From Thermoleophilia bacterium (GTDB lineage Bacteria; Actinomycetota; Thermoleophilia; Gaiellales; F1-60-MAGs149): a stretch of 10,167 bases of DNA. Under the pieces are notes generated by a model. That model had not been told where the DNA came from. It did not search any database and saw only the letters and a program-made list of their open reading frames with translations. The stretch spans positions 25,844-36,010 of the forward strand of contig JAEMTW010000002.1 of the NCBI GenBank assembly GCA_016462095.1, read 5' to 3'. Shown in pieces: positions 5,738 to 10,167 of the stretch (its first letter is position 1; every line of letters starts with the position of its first letter). Position numbers and translations under genes: made by a program.

Positions 5738-7321
5738 ATGCAGGACGATCCGCCGATTCCGGGGGCGAGAAGCCGCTCTGTGTCGGCAGCGCTCTTTAGC
5801 GCGGCGACGGGAGTCTCTCGTGTGCTCGGATTGGTGCGCGAGGTCATCTCCGCGCAGCTGCTCGGCGTTTCTGGTCCCGCCAGCGCCTTCGTCGTGGCCA
5901 ACAACGTTCCCAACACGGTGCGTTCGCTCGTCGCCGACTCGGCCTTAGGCGCATCGTTCGTTCCCGTCTTCAACGAGCTGCTCGTCAAGGGCGAGCGCGA
6001 ACGCGCCTGGCGGGTCGCCTCGAGCGCGCTGACCCTCGCCACGCTGGCGCTGATGGGTGTGACGGCGCTCGGCATCCTTTTTGCGCGCCCGCTACTGGGC
6101 TTCGCCAACCTCTCCGGCGAGCAATTGGACCTCGCCGTTCAGATGACGCGGATCCTGTTTCCGATTCTGATCCTGCTCGGTATCTCAGGGCTCGTCCAAG
6201 CAATCCTCAACTCCTTCGACGAGTTTTTCTTGCCGGCGATCGCGCCGGTGTTCTGGAACCTCGTCATCATCGGCTTTCTGATCTTCGCCTTCACCGTCGA
6301 CAGCCTCGAAGAGCGAGCAGTCGTGCTGGCCGTTGGCACGCTCACGGGCACCGTCATACAAACCGTGATCCCGCTACCCGGCTTACGTGGCAAGGGTGGC
6401 ACGCTGCGACCACTGATTGACCTGCGCGATCCAGCGGTACGGCGCATCTTGATCCTCCTCGTTCCCGTTGCGCTCGGCCTCGGGCTGGCCAACGTTAGCC
6501 TGACCGTCTCGACCTTTATTGCGACGTACGTTGACCCGGCCTATGCGCCGCGCGCCATCGATGCCGCGTTCCGCGTCTATATGCTCCCGCAGGGCATTTT
6601 TTCCGTCGCCGTCTCGACCGTCATGTTCCCGAGCCTTGCCCGCGCGGTCGCTGCCCGCGACTTCACGCGCTTCCGGACCTCGCTCCAGGACGGCACTCGA
6701 CTGATCGTCTTCATGTTGCTGCCAGCCAGCGCTGTGATCGCGGTCCTCGCAACGCCGATCATCCAGCTGCTGTTCCAACGCGGCGAATGGACCGCCGACC
6801 AGACACCCGGTGTTGCCGAGGCACTGATCGCCTTTGCGATCGGGCTTGCCCTCAACGGCATCATCCTGCTGCTGACTCGCTGCTTCTTCGCGCTCCAACA
6901 CGTCTGGGCCGCGACCGCGATCGCGCTGGTCAACCTCGTCGTCGCCGCCGGCTTGAGCCTGCTCCTGTATGGACCGTTCGGTGTCTGGGGCATTCCCTTG
7001 GCCAACTCGATTGCGAATGCCGTCATCGTGCCGCTGTTGTGGGTCGTGCTGAGCCGTCGCGTCGGCTCGCTCGACAATCGTGGCGTCCTCACGAGCACGG
7101 CGCGCTCGCTCGTGGGTGCCGTCATCGTCGCTGGCGTGGCCTGGGGGATCTGGGCGCTGCTGCATGGACTGCTTGGCGATGCGTTGTATGCGCAACTGAT
7201 CTCCGTTGGCGTGGCGATCAGCATTGCCGGCGGGCTGTACCTCGGCGGCATGTATCTCTTGCACGTACCAGAGGCGCAACGGATGCTCGCGCTTATCCGA
7301 CGTCGCCCTGAGGTTGGATAG
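5738..7321 (+). CDS. murJ: lipid II flippase MurJ (MviN family)
   Basis: MurJ is an inner-membrane protein of the MOP exporter superfamily that moves lipid II to the outer face for peptidoglycan polymerisation. The product has 527 residues and many hydrophobic segments, consistent with the 14-helix MurJ core. The family blocks include SRVLGLVREVISAQLLG (27-43), with Arg28 and Arg34 matching the essential N-terminal arginines. PNTVRSLVADSALGASFVPVF (58-78) carries Arg62. The RVYMLPQGIFSVAVSTVMFP block begins at Arg279. I prefer the ATG at 5738 because GGAG at 5727-5730 lies 7 nt upstream. In-frame ATGs at 5711 and 5732 lack a properly spaced site. It diverges from rpsT and overlaps the next gene by one base. 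It has no long cytoplasmic tail such as the pseudokinase extension of mycobacterial MviN. Confidence 0.94.
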   Translation: MQDDPPIPGARSRSVSAALFSAATGVSRVLGLVREVISAQLLGVSGPASAFVVANNVPNTVRSLVADSALGASFVPVFNELLVKGERERAWRVASSALTLATLALMGVTALGILFARPLLGFANLSGEQLDLAVQMTRILFPILILLGISGLVQAILNSFDEFFLPAIAPVFWNLVIIGFLIFAFTVDSLEERAVVLAVGTLTGTVIQTVIPLPGLRGKGGTLRPLIDLRDPAVRRILILLVPVALGLGLANVSLTVSTFIATYVDPAYAPRAIDAAFRVYMLPQGIFSVAVSTVMFPSLARAVAARDFTRFRTSLQDGTRLIVFMLLPASAVIAVLATPIIQLLFQRGEWTADQTPGVAEALIAFAIGLALNGIILLLTRCFFALQHVWAATAIALVNLVVAAGLSLLLYGPFGVWGIPLANSIANAVIVPLLWVVLSRRVGSLDNRGVLTSTARSLVGAVIVAGVAWGIWALLHGLLGDALYAQLISVGVAISIAGGLYLGGMYLLHVPEAQRMLALIRRRPEVG

Positions 7322-8223
7322 TGCGACGCCCTAACGTCAACGTCCCCTGGCCCGTCGTCTTCACGTGGCTGGTGCTGCGCGATTCGGTCACGCGCTTTCA
7401 ACGCCACCGTTGCACGGTTGCAGCAGCCGCGATTGCCTTTCATGTCTTGTTTTCGGTCTTTCCCCTGATTCTGCTGGTGACAGCCATCCTCGGCACTCAA
7501 ATGCGCAACGCTGAGGCGCGCCAGCAGGTGGTCGACCGACTTATCAACGTGCTGCCGCTCGACCCGAGCGCTGCCGACCAGATCGATCAATTGCTGGTCT
7601 CGGCTACGAACAACCTCGCCACGATCGGTATCGTCGGCGCGATTGGTCTGGTCTGGTCTTCCAGCGGCATGCTTGGCAGCGTGCGTGGAGCGATGGAGCT
7701 GGCCTGGGAAGGTCAAGCCGGCAGGCGAGCGTTTTTTCACGGCAAGCTCGTCGACGCCCTTTTGCTGGCGATCGTCGTCAGTGTCGTGCTCTCGTCGTTT
7801 TTGGCTGGTCTCGTCCTGAGCATCGTCCCGCAGGTATCGATCGATGTGATGCGACCCGAGAGCTTTTCGAGCGGGCTGGCAGCCGCAGTTCGCTCGTCAG
7901 TCGCCCCAGCGCTCTCGATCCTGACCTCCGGCATCGTGCTGGTGCTGGCCTACAAGTTTCTCCCGCGACCGCGGCCTGCGCTGCGCTATGCCCTCGCCGG
8001 TGCCGCTGTCGCCGCGTGTCTGCTCGAAGTGGCACGAAGAATCTTCTCGATCTACGTCGATCGGGTTGCCACCTATGACATTGTCTACGGCTCGATCGGC
8101 TCGATCATTGTGTTTCTTTTCTTCGTCTACATCGCCAGCATGGTGATCCTCTTCGGTGCCGAGTTGGGCGCTTCGATCCGGCGCGTGCACAACGCGGGGC
8201 GTGTCTTGCGACCAGGGGCCTAG
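7321..8223 (+). CDS. YihY/BrkB family inner-membrane protein
   Basis: The product is a 300-residue integral membrane protein of the YihY/virulence factor BrkB family. These proteins were once annotated as ribonuclease BN, an assignment since dropped, and their molecular role is not settled. The hallmarks are the first helix AAAIAFHVLFSVFPLIL (35-51), WSSSGMLGSVRGAMELAW (112-129) in the central loop, and the last helix ending in VILFGAELGA (275-284). About six hydrophobic segments are seen, near 35-57, 99-119, 143-169, 186-213, 221-240 and 256-280. The start is a GTG whose G is the last base of the murJ stop. GAGG at 7310-7313, inside murJ, lies 7 nt upstream, so the gene is coupled to murJ. 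The link with murJ suggests an envelope role, but this is only inference. Confidence 0.9.
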   Translation: MRRPNVNVPWPVVFTWLVLRDSVTRFQRHRCTVAAAAIAFHVLFSVFPLILLVTAILGTQMRNAEARQQVVDRLINVLPLDPSAADQIDQLLVSATNNLATIGIVGAIGLVWSSSGMLGSVRGAMELAWEGQAGRRAFFHGKLVDALLLAIVVSVVLSSFLAGLVLSIVPQVSIDVMRPESFSSGLAAAVRSSVAPALSILTSGIVLVLAYKFLPRPRPALRYALAGAAVAACLLEVARRIFSIYVDRVATYDIVYGSIGSIIVFLFFVYIASMVILFGAELGASIRRVHNAGRVLRPGA

Positions 8224-8245
8224 CGACCCCCGACCGCATCACCGG

Positions 8246-8251
8246 TACCCT
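8246..8251 (+). promoter_or_regulatory. candidate -10 element for a leaderless lepA transcript
   Basis: TACCCT fits TAnnnT and ends 6 nt before the GTG at 8258. No Shine-Dalgarno is visible in the 34-bp gap after the preceding gene. As at glmS, this would give an mRNA that begins at the start codon. No clear -35 is seen. Confidence 0.3.
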
Positions 8252-8257
8252 GTGTCC

Positions 8258-10063
8258 GTGGACCAGGAACTGATCCGAAACTTCTCGATCGTCGCGCACA
8301 TCGATCATGGCAAGTCGACGCTGGCCGACCGCATCCTCGAGGTCACAAACACGGTCACGCTCCGCGAGATGCAGGATCAGCTGCTCGACTCGATGGACAT
8401 CGAGCGCGAGCGGGGGATCACCATCAAGGCCCAGGCGGTACGCGTCTTGTGGGAGTGCAACGGCACCGTCTACCACCTGAATCTGATCGACACCCCCGGA
8501 CACGTCGACTTCACCTACGAGGTATCACGTTCGCTGGCCGCCTGTGAGGGCGCGCTGCTCGTCGTTGACGCCTCGCAGGGGATCGAGGCGCAGACCGTTG
8601 CGAATGCCCATCTCGCGATCGATAACGGTCTGGAGATCGTCCCCGTCGTCAACAAAGTCGATTTGCCCGCGGCCTATCCGGATCGGGTCGCGCAGGAGAC
8701 CGCCGACTTCTTGGGCGATGACGTCGACAACGTCCTGCGCATTTCGGCCAAGAGCGGCCTCAACGTGGCGGCGGTACTTGATGCCGTGGTGGACCGGATC
8801 CCGGCGCCACAGGGCGATGCCACTGGGCCCGCCCGTGCACTCGTGTTCGACTCCGTATACGACCAGTATCGCGGCGTGATCGCCTACATTCGCGTCGTCG
8901 ACGGCACGCTCACCACAGGTGGCTTACTGAAGTCGATGGCGACAGAGCAGACGCAGGTGATCGAAGAAGTGGGGGTGATGACCCCGCAGATGACGCCGAC
9001 CCAGACGCTCGGCGCAGGCGAGGTCGGCTACGTCATCACGGGCGTCAAGGACGTCGCCGAGATCAAAGTCGGCGACACCTTTACGATGGCGTCCAATCCC
9101 GCCACGGTCCCGCTCGATGGCTATATCGACGTCAAGCCGATGGTCTTTGCCGGCTTGTTCCCCACCGACGGCGAACAGTACGCAGACCTTCGGGACGCCC
9201 TTGCGAAACTTCGTCTGAACGACGCCTCGCTGGTCTACGAACCAGAGAATTCGCAGGCGCTGGGCTTCGGCTATCGCTGTGGCTTTCTCGGACTACTGCA
9301 CATGGATGTGGTGCGGGAGCGTCTAGAACGCGAATGGGATCTCGATCTGATCGCGACAACTCCGAACGTGCTCTACGACGTGCTGACGACGGCGGGCGAT
9401 CGCGTCGAGGTCCGCAACCCGTCGGATATGCCGAACCCGAACATCATCGAGCACGTCGAGGAGCCCTTCGTGCGCTCGTCCGTGATCGTTCCGAAAGAGT
9501 TCGTCGGCACGATCATGGAGCTCTGCCAAGACCGGCGTGGCGAGTTCGAGAAGATGGACTATCTCTCGGAGACTCGCGTCGCGCTCGTCTACGCGCTGCC
9601 GCTCGCCGAGATCGTGCTTGACTTCTACGACCAGTTGAAGAGCCGCACGAAGGGCTACGCCTCATTTGACTACGAGATGATCGGCTACCGCGATTCAAAG
9701 CTGTCGAAGGTCGACATTCTGCTCAACGGCGAGCCAGTCGATGCACTCAGCATCATCGTCCATCGCGACAAGGCCTACGAGACCGGCCGCGCCCTCGTCG
9801 AACGGCTGCGTGGAATCATTCCGCGCCAATTCTTCGACGTGCCGATCCAGGCTGCAATCGGCTCGCGCGTGATCGCGCGCGAGACGATCAAGGCCAAGCG
9901 CAAGGACGTGCTGGCGAAGTGCTACGGCGGCGACATTTCGCGTAAGCGCAAGTTGCTGGAGAAGCAGAAGAAGGGCAAGAAAAACCGCATGAAGTACGTC
10001 GGCGCGGTGGAGGTCCCCCAAGAGGCCTTCCTCAGCGTCCTCTCGCTCGACGCCGACAAGTAG
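8258..10063 (+). CDS. lepA: elongation factor 4 (LepA), ribosome-associated GTPase
   Basis: LepA/EF4 is a translational GTPase related to EF-G. Back-translocation and a part in 30S biogenesis have both been proposed for it. The product has 601 residues (599 in E. coli). The GTPase motifs are in order: P-loop AHIDHGKST (13-21), RGITI (52-56), DTPGHVDF (78-85) with the catalytic His82, NKVD (132-135) and SAK (163-165). Domain II and the EF-G-like domains follow. The LepA-specific C-terminal domain is recognised by KCYGGDISRKRKLLEKQKK and the final basic, KKGKKNRMK-rich end. The GTG at 8258 gives MDQELIRNFSIVAHIDHG, the family N-terminus. A GTG at 8252 would add two residues, and the open frame from 8156 overlaps the previous gene and is rejected. 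It is followed by a repeat region and no further gene in the window. Confidence 0.97.
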   Translation: MDQELIRNFSIVAHIDHGKSTLADRILEVTNTVTLREMQDQLLDSMDIERERGITIKAQAVRVLWECNGTVYHLNLIDTPGHVDFTYEVSRSLAACEGALLVVDASQGIEAQTVANAHLAIDNGLEIVPVVNKVDLPAAYPDRVAQETADFLGDDVDNVLRISAKSGLNVAAVLDAVVDRIPAPQGDATGPARALVFDSVYDQYRGVIAYIRVVDGTLTTGGLLKSMATEQTQVIEEVGVMTPQMTPTQTLGAGEVGYVITGVKDVAEIKVGDTFTMASNPATVPLDGYIDVKPMVFAGLFPTDGEQYADLRDALAKLRLNDASLVYEPENSQALGFGYRCGFLGLLHMDVVRERLEREWDLDLIATTPNVLYDVLTTAGDRVEVRNPSDMPNPNIIEHVEEPFVRSSVIVPKEFVGTIMELCQDRRGEFEKMDYLSETRVALVYALPLAEIVLDFYDQLKSRTKGYASFDYEMIGYRDSKLSKVDILLNGEPVDALSIIVHRDKAYETGRALVERLRGIIPRQFFDVPIQAAIGSRVIARETIKAKRKDVLAKCYGGDISRKRKLLEKQKKGKKNRMKYVGAVEVPQEAFLSVLSLDADK

Positions 10064-10068
10064 CCCTT

Positions 10069-10150
10069 TGGGGTCAGACCCTTTTAGGAAGTCGGATCCA
10101 CTAGCCGAGCGGCGAGGCGGCCACTGACTTCCTAAAAGGGTCTGACCCCA
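10069..10150. repeat. 25-bp perfect inverted repeat, REP/MITE-like or lepA terminator hairpin
   Basis: The arms at 10069-10093 and 10126-10150 are perfect reverse complements over 25 bp, separated by 32 bp of GC-rich sequence. The left arm reads TGGGGTCAGACCC then TTTTAGGAAGTC, and the right arm is its mirror. Each arm also holds its own smaller palindrome, GGGTC-A-GACCC on the left and GGGTC-T-GACCC on the right. The element begins 6 bp after the lepA stop. A transcript could fold into a long hairpin, or into a short stem followed by UUUU, so it may end lepA transcription. A length and precision beyond a terminator's needs, plus the extra repeat copy beside it, favour a mobile-type intergenic repeat such as a REP-like or MITE element. 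No transposase is in the window. Confidence 0.75.
10084..10101 (+). repeat. direct repeat copy 1
   Basis: TTAGGAAGTCGGATCCAC lies across the inner end of the left arm and the start of the spacer. It recurs with one base fewer and small changes at 10151-10167. Confidence 0.55.
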
Positions 10151-10167
10151 TTAGGAAGCTGATCCAC
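10151..10167 (+). repeat. direct repeat copy 2, cut by the window edge
   Basis: TTAGGAAGCTGATCCAC follows the inverted repeat directly and matches copy 1 except for CT in place of TCG. The right arm read in this direction ends in GACCCCA, so a new repeat unit may begin here and continue outside the window. Confidence 0.5.

Noticed and set aside
6383..7740. Long minus-strand open frames (298 and 387 codons) opposite murJ and the YihY-family gene
   Set aside because: The peptides are rich in Arg, Gln, Asp and Ser and have no family motifs. The plus-strand proteins are clearly real, so these are shadows.
7321..8223. Annotation as ribonuclease BN
   Set aside because: This is a historical misassignment for the YihY/BrkB family. 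The protein is a polytopic membrane protein without nuclease motifs.
10094..10106. GGATCCACTAG resembles the BamHI-SpeI part of a common cloning-vector polylinker, suggesting vector contamination
   Set aside because: The match is only 11 bases, and the next bases do not continue as the polylinker. Part of it also recurs as GATCCAC in the second repeat copy, so it belongs to the repeat.
1..10167. CRISPR array, tRNA or rRNA genes, toxin-antitoxin pair, phage or defence genes
   Set aside because: No regularly spaced repeats, tRNA-like clover-leaf segments or related protein motifs were seen. Nearly all of the window is accounted for by housekeeping genes.

Overview
This is a GC-rich bacterial chromosome window made up almost entirely of housekeeping genes. 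The order rplM-rpsI-glmM-glmS-acpS is an arrangement I associate with Actinomycetota. The high GC, the frequent GTG starts and a MurJ without a long C-terminal extension suggest a deep-branching actinobacterial lineage, perhaps Thermoleophilia-like. That placement is inference from gene order and protein style, not a database match.

Layout. Positions 1-242 hold the 3' end of an unrecognised plus-strand gene. Positions 209-580 hold a probable small minus-strand membrane protein, which faces away from rplM. From 626 to 5083 runs a compact plus-strand block: ribosomal proteins L13 and S9, then phosphoglucosamine mutase (GlmM), glucosamine-6-phosphate synthase (GlmS) and holo-ACP synthase (AcpS). 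Spacing is tight: 16 bp, 11 bp, 31 bp and a 4-bp overlap. Ribosomal protein S20 (5099-5632) is on the minus strand, convergent with acpS and divergent from a second plus-strand block. That block holds the lipid II flippase murJ, a YihY/BrkB-family membrane protein and the ribosome-associated GTPase lepA (8258-10063). The window ends in an intergenic repeat: a 25-bp perfect inverted repeat followed by the start of a further repeat copy cut by the window edge.

Functionally, the genes couple ribosome production (L13, S9, S20, LepA) to cell-envelope precursor supply. GlmS and GlmM make glucosamine-6-phosphate and then glucosamine-1-phosphate for UDP-GlcNAc. MurJ flips the resulting lipid II. AcpS activates acyl carrier protein for lipid synthesis.

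No new defence, mobile or metabolic system was found. The points worth a second look are a long charged tail on S20, the 3' inverted repeat, possible leaderless starts at glmS and lepA, a shared extended -10 motif before rplM and rpsT, and unusual residues in the GlmS glutaminase domain.
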